Origin: Sporopachydermia quercuum
Lineage: Eukaryota; Ascomycota; Sporopachydermiomycetes; Sporopachydermiales; Sporopachydermiaceae
DNA: 64,000 nt
Reading direction: 5' to 3'
Assembly: GCA_001599295.1 (NCBI GenBank)
Contig: BCGN01000001.1
Span: 2,294,001-2,358,000, forward strand
The position numbers were made by a program, and so were the translations under genes. Below the pieces are notes generated by a model that saw only the letters and a list, made by a program, of their open reading frames with translations, did not search any database and had not been told where the DNA came from. Position 1 is the first letter of the stretch, and each line of letters begins with the position of its first letter. Below, piece by piece: positions 54,101 through 64,000 of this stretch.

Positions 54101-56562
54101 TTGGAAAACATAGTAGCCCATTTACCTTTCTGAAATTCCCTTTCAAGTATTGGACAGAATATCGATCTTTCTCAGTCAAAGCCAAAATGTAGTCTCTTTA
54201 ACAAACTTGTTCATCTAATTTTGAATCGTAGTTGTTTACAGAATACAAACCACTATGCATTCTTTGCTCTATTGACGATACTTGAAAATAAGATCTGTCA
54301 ATTGAGTTCGCACTCTGTTTTCTCATGTCGTTCGAAGTCTTTGGGGAAATTCAAACTCAAAAATGAGACGTTAAGAAATATATCAATCCATTCGTACGTA
54401 TGTATATACACAGCAAAGCAACTCACATCTGTAGAATTATCCATTGTTGGGAAAACTAATATCGAACGTTTCTGTTTTCACTTATGCATTCTGCTGAATT
54501 GAGAGTTTAATAATCTGACATTGAGCAGCTTTTCCTAATAATAAATAATTCTACAAGTTATCATGAACTTACAGTTTCTCAAAAGGTTTTTTGTAGAGAG
54601 CATCGGCTGAATGTCGATCATTGACATTACTATAATAGTTGTCCACCAATTATAATCCCTCCAGTTAGACTTCAAAATATTTAAAGTTTGCGAGATAATA
54701 TGTAATTAACCAAAACTAAAACCTTATTTGCCTTCTATGTATAGAACCGTTGAAAACTGTAATGTACAGAAGAGAGAGCGAGATTAGCAGAGTGTCCGTC
54801 AAATGAATTGTTAGCAGGTTTTTGAAGTAAATGAACAAAGGATTGAATGAGAACCCGAATGTTCTCAAGAATCAAAAACAAGAAACTCAAAAGTATTTGT
54901 GAGTGTTTTCAGCTAAGATTAAAGTGCTGATCTGAAAGTATGAGTTTTTCCAATTATCCAGTTAATAATCGCTGATGAATGGCAATTCAATCCGAGGATT
55001 ATAGATTTGACTGAGTTGAGACTGAATCTCAAATGACGAAGATACTATTTGACAGTTTAAATAAAAGGATAGTTTAGATTAACAGCCCATTTAGCCTCAG
55101 GTCGTAGAGTCTATTGCTGCTAAATTATTATATGAATTGCCATGTAAGGATCGAACCAATATTACATGTATCTATCTATATGGTCTCAGATCTATAGAAT
55201 CAATTGATATAATAATATAATTCATAGATACAGTTATATTTAACTAACTAATAATAGAAATAATAATTTATTATATAGTATCATAAAATGATTTTAATAA
55301 TAATAATCTCGTCAGTTCCCAATAGGAATCGAACCAGAATAGTTCATGGTCAGTGGAATTTGATAGTTAAAATGTATATTTACAGTATTAATTGCCTATG
55401 TAAGTTCGAATCAAAAATCAATCCCCATCCATGTAAATCTTCACAACAAGTTAATCAACTGGCTGTGAAGAAAATAACTACTAGAATAGCTGATAATTGT
55501 TTATCATTTACCTGAGACTATCGAAACCTCAAAATGAAAACCCAATTCCAACCTGCCAGCAAAATAAATAACCGCAAATGAAAAAGGAATTGTCAAGTCA
55601 TTCCTCAGTTATTACTATCAGCAAAATATGACACCAAAACAACTACTCAGTAACTGGTCTAACTCCATTCTTTCTGAATTGGGCAGATAAATAATAATTT
55701 CGTGATATCAAAATTACCAAAGTATCATATCAGTTTTATGAAACATTCATAGCCTGTGGCTTGTTATGAGGATACTATTGGTTCACTAATAAAATTAAAT
55801 AACTCTTTCACTATATTTTTGGGCATGAACTCAGTATTGACGTCTGTTTGTAGAAACCAATTCGAAGCCATTAGCTTTCTTCGATTTAAGTGACTCGAGG
55901 CTATTAGTGCCAACTTTGATGGGATTGAAAGAACTTCTAAGTATGGTAAGGATGAATTCAAGGAAATTTAATGGAGCAAAGAAAGGACGGAAAGAACGAC
56001 AATGAAGTTACTATCCCTCTCTGAGTGATGGCCATTAAGCGTTCGCAATACTCGTTATGGACATCACATCTCTTCTGTAAGGTTCCTAATCTTGTTAGAG
56101 TACTATAATTGAGAATCGCAAAAAGAATTCTACGGTGCTTTTCTTATTATCTTACGGAAAAATACGTTGACTAAACTAATAAGCACTAAACAATCATTTA
56201 TAGATTCTTATCAGATCTCTTAGCAACTTCTTCTATTCGTGATTATGGTCTGTACTCCTACATCGGCATCTATAATACTCTTTGCAAACCTGATCAGTGA
56301 TAATGAACTCACCGATAGAAGTTTCAAGATTATATAATCAGGAAGTTAGCTTATGTCATCTCACACCTTCACACCCGTTGGTCACGTGTGTGTAACAAGC
56401 TCAAAATAGAAAGCCGAGCTAATGAAATAAAAATATTATGTTAAGTTGAATATAGTCAAAAGAAAGAACTCATTAAATAGGAGAAGCTATTGATAGATAC
56501 TAAGATATAGAAAGCCATAGTTTATAGTTTCTGGTACTCAAAATAAATAATCAAGTAGCAAG
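51123..56562. other. intergenic, IDH1 to FMC1, 5.4 kb
   Basis: A long divergent gap with several N and only short random ORFs (longest 93 codons). The part at 55180-55300 is extremely AT-rich. Three sequences resembling a tRNA B box lie at about 55150, 55333 and 55403, none with a foldable T arm. A CACGTG box sits before FMC1. Confidence 0.45.
56393..56398. promoter_or_regulatory. CACGTG E-box upstream of FMC1
   Basis: Sequence GTCACGTGTG, 165 bases before the FMC1 start; TCACGTG is the preferred Cbf1 form. Regulation of this mitochondrial gene by Cbf1 is inference. Confidence 0.45.
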
Positions 56563-56967
56563 ATGAGTCTGGCTCATAAGCAGTATCGAGCACTAGTTCG
56601 AGAGCTGTATCGAGACTTTGCTCGCGCTTCTAAAGAACATGGCAGCCAAGATAACAAGCGTCTACAAGCACTGACGAAATATAAAGCAATGCAAGCGCAG
56701 GTAGGCAATGGGAAAAGTGGAATTGATTTTGCAAGCTTAATGAAGCAAGATAAGGAGAAAAAACGGTACGACACCAGTATATTGAAAGCTTTATTCCAAG
56801 AAGGAAAAGTTGACAGCAAACATGGGGATGAGATTATTCAGTTTCTAAAACATCAAAGAAGATATCAAGTTTTATTAGAACGATATAATCCAGGAGCTAG
56901 ATATGATCAAAAGGAAAATATCAGATTAACAGCAAAAAGAGTTGGTCTAGAGGTTCCTGAAGATTAA
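56563..56967 (+). CDS. FMC1: ATP synthase F1 assembly factor FMC1 (LYR-type)
   Basis: 134 residues. In yeast, Fmc1 is a mitochondrial matrix protein needed with Atp12 for assembly of the F1 part of ATP synthase at high temperature. The N-terminal YRALVRELYRDF is LYR-like, and the C-terminal hallmark is QVLLERYNPG followed by RLTAKRVGLEVP, as in fungal FMC1 proteins. The middle (LKALFQEGKVDSKHGDEIIQ) is helical. There is no obvious cleavable presequence. The start is the first ATG, preceded by AAG. It is convergent with the glucoamylase gene. Confidence 0.85.
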   Translation: MSLAHKQYRALVRELYRDFARASKEHGSQDNKRLQALTKYKAMQAQVGNGKSGIDFASLMKQDKEKKRYDTSILKALFQEGKVDSKHGDEIIQFLKHQRRYQVLLERYNPGARYDQKENIRLTAKRVGLEVPED

Positions 56968-57312
56968 GGTATAAAAGACTATGAGCATATCATTAACATC
57001 TTTCATTCTTGTATATACAATTAGTACAGTTCAACAACCAACGAAGTGAACCGAAAACGATTGGCAGCCACTATAAATAGCGATCAAGATGCTTCTTGAG
57101 TCCTTAGAAACCGGGTAAACTGGAAAATTACGTGTTATAGATAAAGCTCTGGCAAATTTCATTGTTACTTCAATCTCTAAACTATGGTATATGATATAGT
57201 ATATATAATTAAGTTCTATGAATTAATATAAAAGAAAAAATACTGTAATATGAAATTGGCCAGTAAGGTATCGTAAGGGTCATAAAATCATCTCATTAAC
57301 TCATTAAAAGAG
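56968..57312. other. intergenic, FMC1/glucoamylase convergent
   Basis: 345 AT-rich bases with both 3' ends. Nothing else seen. Confidence 0.6.
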
Positions 57313-59052
57313 TTAGTAACGTCTGGAATTCAATCTTGCTAAAACTAATTCTCTTTGTCTAACAGCTCCCCAGAATGAACCGTAACTCCAGGTTAGATCT
57401 CGAGCACCTCTCATAAAGCCATCATTACGATCAAACTGTTCACTCATTCTTCCTTCGCCGTCTTTATGTTCACGGATCACATCTAAGAATGAGTCCGCAA
57501 AATCGATGATTGCCTTGATTGTGGTTTGAAACAATGGCGAATTGGCAGGTATTGAAATATAAGAGCCAGAAGGAGAAGTGCTACCAGACTGCTCAAGTAA
57601 GTCCAAATCTAACACTAAGTTGAAAAACGGTTGAATGAGACTGTCAATTTCCAACATATAGTCATCTGGTCTAGTAAGATAGTAATCTGCCAAGAGATAT
57701 AAATTATGTGCGACAGTAGATGTACATAAAAACCAAGGATTTCCCAAAGAAGTACCATAACCATTATAAACATCTTCAGGGTATCGTCCAAGGCCCCATC
57801 CTACGGCACTAGGTCTAACTGGAGAAGGAGTAGGCGGTTGGATAGGAAGTCGTTTTTGAAACTCTTCAATTCTTTTAACATTAATTGGGTACCGGAATTT
57901 CATAGCTGTAAGATAGTGATACAACGACGAAATAATTTCAGGTGAATATGGTCTATAACTGATCATTTTATCTTTATCANCTTCTTTATTCCAAGTAAAC
58001 AAGTCTGTGGTGTGAATAGTTGCAAGGAAAATTGCACTGTCTAAACCACTTCTTGAACTGTATTCCGGTGTTTCAACAATATGCTGCTTCTCACTACTCC
58101 AATATTTATTATCAATAAAGTCTTTCAACTCATTGACTTGCACGCGATACCAATCGGCAGCATAAACGTCATCCATCTCATTAGCCAAGTCAACCCCGTA
58201 CAATAAAGCTTTTAGTTGAACCATGGAAGTGAAAAAATGTAATCCATCAAGCTCCTCCCACAAATCAAATCCATTGTATCTCCAATACCTAGCAGTGTAT
58301 TCTAAATCTGGTTTTATTACTGAATAATATAAATCAGAATAATCTAGATATTTGGTCTTTCTATGTTTGACAAGAGAGTTGACGTAAGAAATGGCTGTAA
58401 TTGCTCTAAGTGGAGGACCATCCCTTTGAGGTCTACCCCAATTACCAGTGAAAGCTGTACCATTAACATGAAACTTCGGTTCTCCAAGTCCTGATAAATA
58501 ATCACTAAATGAACCAGATGGATTATCTTCCCGTTGAATAGTTTTGGATGCATTTAAGTAGCTCTCGATTATAGATTCTAATGTTTTGTTCTGAGCTTTT
58601 CCGTCATCAAATCTGAGAACTATCGATTCCATAGTGATAGCAGCGTCCCTAACCCATTGGTAGTAGTAATCAGGGTATTTTCTGGAAGGAGAAGCAATAA
58701 CAGTACCAGGAATTCCATCAGGGGCATTGGGACCATAACCTGCAATATTTTCAATGATCCGTTCAAATGACAAATTGGCTTGTGAATTGATCCACCTCTC
58801 ATATTCAGGCAAAGGGATCAATGATGCAAATGTTCCGACTTCATCTTCATCTGTTGTTTTGGTTTTTGAAAGAACCTGCTGCACCGTTGAGGAATCTGAT
58901 AAAGAAGGTAAAAAGCTATCTAACGACCTACCCACTGCGTTCTTAAAATTAGTTATCACAGATATGGGGACAGGTGAAGCTAAAGAACCTATCGAAGACG
59001 GCTCTAATGATAAAAACAGGACTGTCGTAAATAACAGTTGAGATAGTCGCAT
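57313..59052 (-). CDS. Secreted GH15 glucoamylase
   Basis: Glucan 1,4-alpha-glucosidase, releasing glucose from the ends of starch or glycogen. 579 residues from the ATG at 59052; the longer frame to 59115 begins at TTG and would bury the signal peptide (MRLSQLLFTTVLFLSLEPSS). The GH15 (alpha/alpha)6 barrel fills about 80-575. Seen are the subsite motif YYYQWVRDAA (130-138), the general acid region GFDLWEELDG (E266), SAVGWGLGRYPEDVYNG, NPWFLCT, and the catalytic base in SEQFDRNDG followed by ARDLTWSYGS. Several N-x-S/T sites fit secretion. There is no starch-binding domain, as in S. cerevisiae Sga1 and Saccharomycopsis Glu1. One codon has an N. No intron. A vacuolar or sporulation role, as for Sga1, is the alternative. 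Confidence 0.94.
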   Translation of the reverse strand: MRLSQLLFTTVLFLSLEPSSIGSLASPVPISVITNFKNAVGRSLDSFLPSLSDSSTVQQVLSKTKTTDEDEVGTFASLIPLPEYERWINSQANLSFERIIENIAGYGPNAPDGIPGTVIASPSRKYPDYYYQWVRDAAITMESIVLRFDDGKAQNKTLESIIESYLNASKTIQREDNPSGSFSDYLSGLGEPKFHVNGTAFTGNWGRPQRDGPPLRAITAISYVNSLVKHRKTKYLDYSDLYYSVIKPDLEYTARYWRYNGFDLWEELDGLHFFTSMVQLKALLYGVDLANEMDDVYAADWYRVQVNELKDFIDNKYWSSEKQHIVETPEYSSRSGLDSAIFLATIHTTDLFTWNKEXDKDKMISYRPYSPEIISSLYHYLTAMKFRYPINVKRIEEFQKRLPIQPPTPSPVRPSAVGWGLGRYPEDVYNGYGTSLGNPWFLCTSTVAHNLYLLADYYLTRPDDYMLEIDSLIQPFFNLVLDLDLLEQSGSTSPSGSYISIPANSPLFQTTIKAIIDFADSFLDVIREHKDGEGRMSEQFDRNDGFMRGARDLTWSYGSFWGAVRQRELVLARLNSRRY

Positions 59053-62000
59053 TTTATGTAATAAATTATTCCAATTCAAACCAGTTTTGATGTTATCAAT
59101 GTAACGTGTTCTCAAAAGGTGAGTTATCGATATGGTCTATGTAGTCGGGAATGTCTAATGCAGTGATGAGTCTATTGCAAAAATGATTCTCAATAGAATT
59201 TTGCTTTGAACTTTTGATTAGTTTATATTCTGAAATGAACGAGCAAATAAGACTTCTAGACTTAAAGAAGCTATTGCGATAATGATCTATATTTATATTC
59301 TTGTATGTCTTTTCTATCTGATCAAGATGATCTTTGATTTATGGTGATCAAATGTGAGATCACAGATATTTTTCTAGTTTGTGAGTCAGACTCAAGCAGT
59401 ATTTTCAGGTTGCTAACAAGCTAGCATTATATATATAAGTCTTTTACCTATATTTCATGAACTTCTGTTCTTTGGAGATAACAGTAAGTCATCAATGTTG
59501 ATTTAACAGGAAGGATCAACCTTTATACTGAGGTCAAGTTTGTCACTGGAGAAGAATTTTCTCCCCTGTTTTCCACCGATGATTCTGTTTTTGTTTCCTA
59601 TGTATTGACACAAACTTTAACTTATGTAAAGTTCCATCTGCATGAAATTTGAGCATATCTCCAAAACCTTAAAATATCTAGTAAAAATTTTCATGTGTCA
59701 ACAGATTTTATGGAAAGTAGCCAGTTTCTGATAACAACGATAGATAATTGAAAGCTTAGAAAGGATCATTAGAATGATTTTACTTTTAATCATATTCATT
59801 TTAAGTGCTAAGCAGGTAATTGACGGTCAATTATTTATTATATAAAGTACGTATCTTTAATTTCTATATCCCATCGAATAGAGAAGAAGCAGTTAAACTT
59901 ATTGCTAGAAGTTTACTGGGCGAGTCCTTCCTTATCTGAAGAGCAGTAATCTGTTTATGTAATTCTTAATGTCAACACTAGTTCGGATAGCGTAATTTTA
60001 GGCGGAGTTCGTTGAGTGTTGAGTCATAAGAAATTCGAAATTATCTTCATTCACTGGTGAGTACTACTAAGAATTTTAAGCCGTTCTTTCAAACAACCAG
60101 CATTTGATAAATGTCAGCTTTTTAGAACGTTAATGTTTAATATTTTGCCAATATATAAAGAGAAAAACACAATGTTATCTGCCTTGGTGAGTTATGATAC
60201 TCGGATTAATCCTTTTTACTTTCTTTTTCCTGATTTATCCGTTGGTAGTGAAGTCATTATTTAAAATGTGGCTTGTAGGCTCGTCTAGCTCCTGTTTCAA
60301 GAAATCTGGGGTTTTAGTAAGAAACATAAGGTTTCGTGGATTTAAGTTTAGCCCTCAAGTCACGAGTGAAGAGAAAAAAGAGTAAGTTTTTCTCATTTTA
60401 AAGTTCGCTGAGTTCCTACCAAATAAAGTTTAGAGCATCATTTTTCAGATTAAGGTGGTAGATAAGGTTTGATGGTGGTCCAGATGTTTGAGAACTCCAC
60501 CAAAAAAGGAAAACAGAAAAGTGAGAAAAGGAATAGCCCAATAATCCTTGAATCTTTCAATGACTTAAAAACATTGTCAAAAAGGGTGTCGCTGATCATC
60601 TTCAGAAAAAAAAAGAGATCATCTTGGATACACATCAGAGAATTTTTAGTAACACAATGATTTGATTACCTCGTAGCCTATCTATCCTGATGATAGTTGA
60701 TGTTGGTTGGCTAAGTAGGAGAGTTCCAATCATCGGGACTCCACAAAGAATGCAATATCAGCAAGCCAGTATTCAGAATGGAATGCCATATTTGATCTGT
60801 CACCGATTTAGATTTGTTTACTTTTAATTTTCACACTCCATGTCTAGCGAGGACCCCGAACAGGGTTTAACAAGATTGCATCAATTGTGCTAGGGAGAAA
60901 TCAAAACAATACCCAAGTCAATTGAATCATGGAGATGAAATGTCATTGAGGTTCATTCGATGAATTAAATATTCCAAATGGACCCGCACTCTTTTGTAGG
61001 ATGAGTGACTCCAAGAATGCGGGGTAAAGCAATATAGAAGAATCCCATTGTCCATATTGTAAGTTTGTTCTCTCAAATGAGTAAGGTTCAATGATGCTAG
61101 CTGTTTGCTTACTTTTCCAGTGGTGGCTCTGGACTAGCCTAAATAAGCTTGATTAAGTAGGTTCAATATTATGTATTTGAGAAACAAATATTTTACTCCC
61201 TTTAGGTGAAAACAAAATATACACTCCATTGATTAGGTTTCTAAGAGTCCCTGATAATGCGAAGCTTTTCCATACGCGATTTCAGAAACAAAGGAGTTAT
61301 TACAAATACCATTGATGATCAACTGGGGTATTCTCTTTATGGCATGTCTAGATTATGGTTATCAAAACTACTTGATGGCTTCAACTCTTTAGGTTTTGTT
61401 GCATCTTGAGTCTCAAATCAAATTTTGGCCAGAACCACATTTTTCTGTCTCTGATACTTTGAATGTCCGAAAAGCGTGAAAGTTGAATATATTAAAGGGA
61501 CTGCAAACACCTAATCATTGGTGGGGCAACTGTTTCTTATCAGAAGAACGATTATTACGGTTATTCGCGATTCAGAATACAAGTGAGATAGAGTACTGAA
61601 TCGCGTTTTGCTTATAGTCTTCCTCTAGTATTTATCTTATAACGCTTTGACTCTTGCATGCATTAAAATATGAGGAAGTACCGTTTTTCCTTCTTTCCTT
61701 TCATCGAATAACCACGTGACATATACGAAATCATAACTTCGTAATAAAACCACGAACCGCGAGATTTAATTACACTTTCATCTAATGATTTTGGGGCATC
61801 AATTACGATGAAATGCCGATGGAGAAGGCAAGTTGATTAAAAGGCACTTTCTGTTGAACTTAAATTGAAATACAGGGGAACGAATGGAATATTCAAATGC
61901 CGAGCACTCACCAATTTGATGGAAAGAATCCTTCAACCACCAACAGCACTTACATACATCTGAAAGAAATACTTAGAAATGAACAATCTACTGTCAAAAC

Positions 62001-63408
62001 TTACTCTGTTTATTCAGTATGTCAACAATAATTCTCGTAATTCCAAGTGCTCATGATTTTACTATTATAATTTGTTGAGCACATATCATGTGATGAGCTA
62101 ATTAAATAAACAAGCTCGAAGGAATTTGAAGGAAGTATAGTCTACCGTTTTGGCAACTTCTTAATCTTCCAATAAGGGCTTTATTCCGAAATTTCATCTA
62201 GTATTGACTCATATTTCAGAAATCACATTTTCTAGATCAATCTGATCTACCAACGCTCGAATTTTTCTATTTCATTCCTCGATCTTACTGTATTCTTCCG
62301 CTTTCTGTAAGTTTTTTTCAAATTAAAAATTTAAGGTCTTCTATTAATTAAACTTTGATATCGGCATTCAGCCCAAAGGCCGAGTACCAACAAACTAGGT
62401 AGGATGTACCTAGGTTTACGATTATGTTGCATATTTACCATATAAATTGCACATATGAATGCATAGAAATTACTCAACACTCGACTTGTCGTAACAAGTG
62501 CAAAACCTTATTTGCTGAAGAAAAGAAAGAAAAAAGCAGCAAAAAGACTATCGGCAATTAGAATATTTTGTAGTGAAAGGCAACATATAAATAACTTTTC
62601 TTCTTCCTTCTCTGTAATAGTTTGTATTTATTTCTATGACTTCAGAGAAACAACGAATGTTCTATTGAATTGATCAAGAAACTACAGCAAGGGTGTGCTT
62701 TAATTAATAATACTTGATAAGAACATACGAAGATAGTTTCCTACACTGTTTTATTCGGAGAAATTGTTCTTCACAAGTGTTCGCCCAATAGCTAGCTATT
62801 TGCAGTGGTTATCATCTGGTTATTCATCAGTTGAAAAGTATTGACACAACGGATTATGTGGTTTTGGCTGTTTATCAGAAATATCTGTAACAGCTCTACC
62901 TTATTGCATCATTATTGAATTTCTGCGACACCAATATTGATACTTATCTGGCTTCCTTCAGTGTTCTTTAAAGTGGAAACTGGACACAAAAGATTGATGA
63001 AAACAACGCAAACCTCAATTCCTACTTTATACAGAACATTTAGTTATCCTGAAAATTATTACGCATATTTTCAAGATATTGAGTCAGTTTTATGTCAGTT
63101 TTAGTCGCCTTCCTTTGATCACCAGCAATCAAGGATTCGATTTTTTGCATGTACTAATTAGACCACGTTGAAACAACCCTCACTACTTTCGGCATTTGAA
63201 TTTACTGGTGGAAATCGAAAGTGGGATTCGTAAAAATTGGCGGACATCTCCAAATATATTCAAGTTGAAGTCAATTAATACTGGGTTGAATAGCTGTCGT
63301 AAGGTTGCCTTCACTAGAGTGTTTTCAAGTAAATCGATTACCCTGTCTGCTATTCCACTGCTACCTACGCCGAATCGTGTGAAAAGAAACCGTGAGAATC
63401 TGAATAAT
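59053..63408. other. intergenic, glucoamylase to NCE103, 4.4 kb
   Basis: A divergent gap. It includes a TATA-like palindrome near 59428-59438 in the glucoamylase upstream region, short ORFs near 60194-60660 that I could not splice into a gene, a CACGTG at 61713-61718, and a 10-bp perfect inverted repeat at 61566-61605. The last 237 bases are an open frame joined to NCE103 without an ATG. Confidence 0.45.
61566..61605. other. 10-bp perfect inverted repeat
   Basis: CGCGATTCAG (61566-61575) and CTGAATCGCG (61596-61605) are exact reverse complements with a 20-base spacer. They stand out by GC content in AT-rich non-coding DNA. Confidence 0.55.
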
Positions 63409-64000
63409 ATGACTGTGAGCACACCTAACGGCAAAATGACACCGGAATATCCATTTCATCTGGATAAACATTGTAGCATTACAGATCTACTAGCTCGCAA
63501 TGCTGCTTGGGCAGAACAAATGAGAATTGAGTATCCAACGTTATTTCCTACGAATGGCCGGGGACAGTCTCCTCATACATTATGGCTAGGATGCTCGGAT
63601 TCGAGAGCCGGTGAGACGATTGTGGATGTCAATCCTGGTGAGATTTTTGTTCATAGGAATATTGCAAACTTAGCGCCGTTCGGAGATCTCTCTTCGCTGT
63701 CAGTTATACAATTTGCGGTTGAAGTTTTAGGCGTGTCAAAGATTGTCGTATGTGGCCATTTAGATTGTGGTGGTGTATGGGCATCATTAGCTACAAGAAG
63801 AGTTGGTGGTGTGTTAGATCACTGGTTAAGAAACGTTCGTGATGTGAAAGCAAGAAATAAGAAGATATTAGACGCTATAGAAGATCCAAAAGAGAAGGCT
63901 GATAAGCTTGTCGAATTAAACGTGATTGCACAAGTGCATAACATTCGTCGACATGAATCAGTAGTTGAAGCACTCTCAAGAGGGCAAGTAGAAGTACATG
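63409..64000 (+). CDS. NCE103: Beta-carbonic anhydrase, 5' part (cut by window edge)
   Basis: Zinc enzyme interconverting CO2 and bicarbonate; in yeasts it supplies bicarbonate for carboxylation reactions at ambient CO2. The frame runs off the right edge. Zinc-site motifs are intact: LGCSDSRAGE and CGHLDCGGVW, with GEIFVHRNIAN and VIQFAVEVLGVSKIVVC between them. These HRN and CSDSR forms resemble plant-type and filamentous-fungal enzymes more than S. cerevisiae Nce103. I chose the ATG at 63409; a second ATG at 63436 (MTPEYPFHLD) is possible. The frame continues upstream to 63172 without an ATG and reads like a mitochondrial presequence, so the real protein may be longer. Confidence 0.9.
   Translation, partial: MTVSTPNGKMTPEYPFHLDKHCSITDLLARNAAWAEQMRIEYPTLFPTNGRGQSPHTLWLGCSDSRAGETIVDVNPGEIFVHRNIANLAPFGDLSSLSVIQFAVEVLGVSKIVVCGHLDCGGVWASLATRRVGGVLDHWLRNVRDVKARNKKILDAIEDPKEKADKLVELNVIAQVHNIRRHESVVEALSRGQVEVH

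Noticed and set aside
53607-54502. ORFs of 87 and 93 codons in the IDH1-FMC1 gap
   Set aside because: No domain and two N codons in the first; expected by chance in 5 kb of AT-rich DNA.
60194-60660. Two short ORFs separated by good-looking GTAAGT and TTTTTCAG signals
   Set aside because: Joining at those signals reaches a stop after a few codons, so they do not form one spliced gene.

Overview
This window looks like nuclear DNA of an ascomycete yeast (Saccharomycotina). Its best-conserved proteins (ASF1, DPH1, IDH1, COG6, CDC36) resemble the S. cerevisiae proteins closely, a budding-yeast-type SUN cell-wall protein is present, and the DNA is AT-rich. Three things argue against a Saccharomyces-like or CTG-clade species. 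CTG encodes leucine at invariant positions (ASF1 FECLE, HAM1 NKLKEV, DPH1 EGLLIY). I could place 13 introns in five of 17 genes, five of them in HAM1 alone. A velvet-domain regulator, a family known from filamentous fungi, is also present. An early-diverging, intron-retaining lineage (Dipodascales-like or similar) is my inference; I cannot name the species.

Layout. 0-15 kb: 3' end of a CSC1/RSN1-type channel (+), HAM1 (+, six exons) convergent with FAP7 (-), CDC36/NOT2 (+, three exons), a 3-kb gap with hairpins, a class A FAD monooxygenase (+), then COX24/mS38 (+) convergent with PPN1 (-). 15-27 kb: a 7.1-kb gene-free stretch leading to the velvet gene (+, 21-glutamine tract), a 2.3-kb gap with a cluster of palindromes, and a secreted SUN-family protein (+). 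27-41 kb: ASF1 (-, three exons) with cell-cycle-type promoter sites, a Cys/His-cluster protein I do not recognise (+), and a low-complexity Ser/Pro-rich protein (+). 41-51 kb: SHQ1 (-) divergent from DPH1 (+, four exons), COG6 (-), and IDH1 (-) with a 635-nt intron in its targeting sequence. 51-64 kb: a 5.4-kb gap, FMC1 (+) convergent with a secreted GH15 glucoamylase (-), a 4.4-kb gap, and the 5' part of beta-carbonic anhydrase NCE103 (+), cut by the window edge.

The genes are mostly unlinked housekeeping functions: RNA and ribosome work (CDC36, FAP7, SHQ1, DPH1), mitochondria (COX24, IDH1, FMC1), vacuole and Golgi (PPN1, COG6), chromatin (ASF1) and the cell surface or outside (SUN, glucoamylase). 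There is no operon-like grouping. Gene density is low: nearly half the window is intergenic. I saw no rRNA, convincing tRNA, CRISPR, transposase or retroelement coding sequence. Single ambiguous bases (N) occur only between about 30.4 and 58.0 kb.
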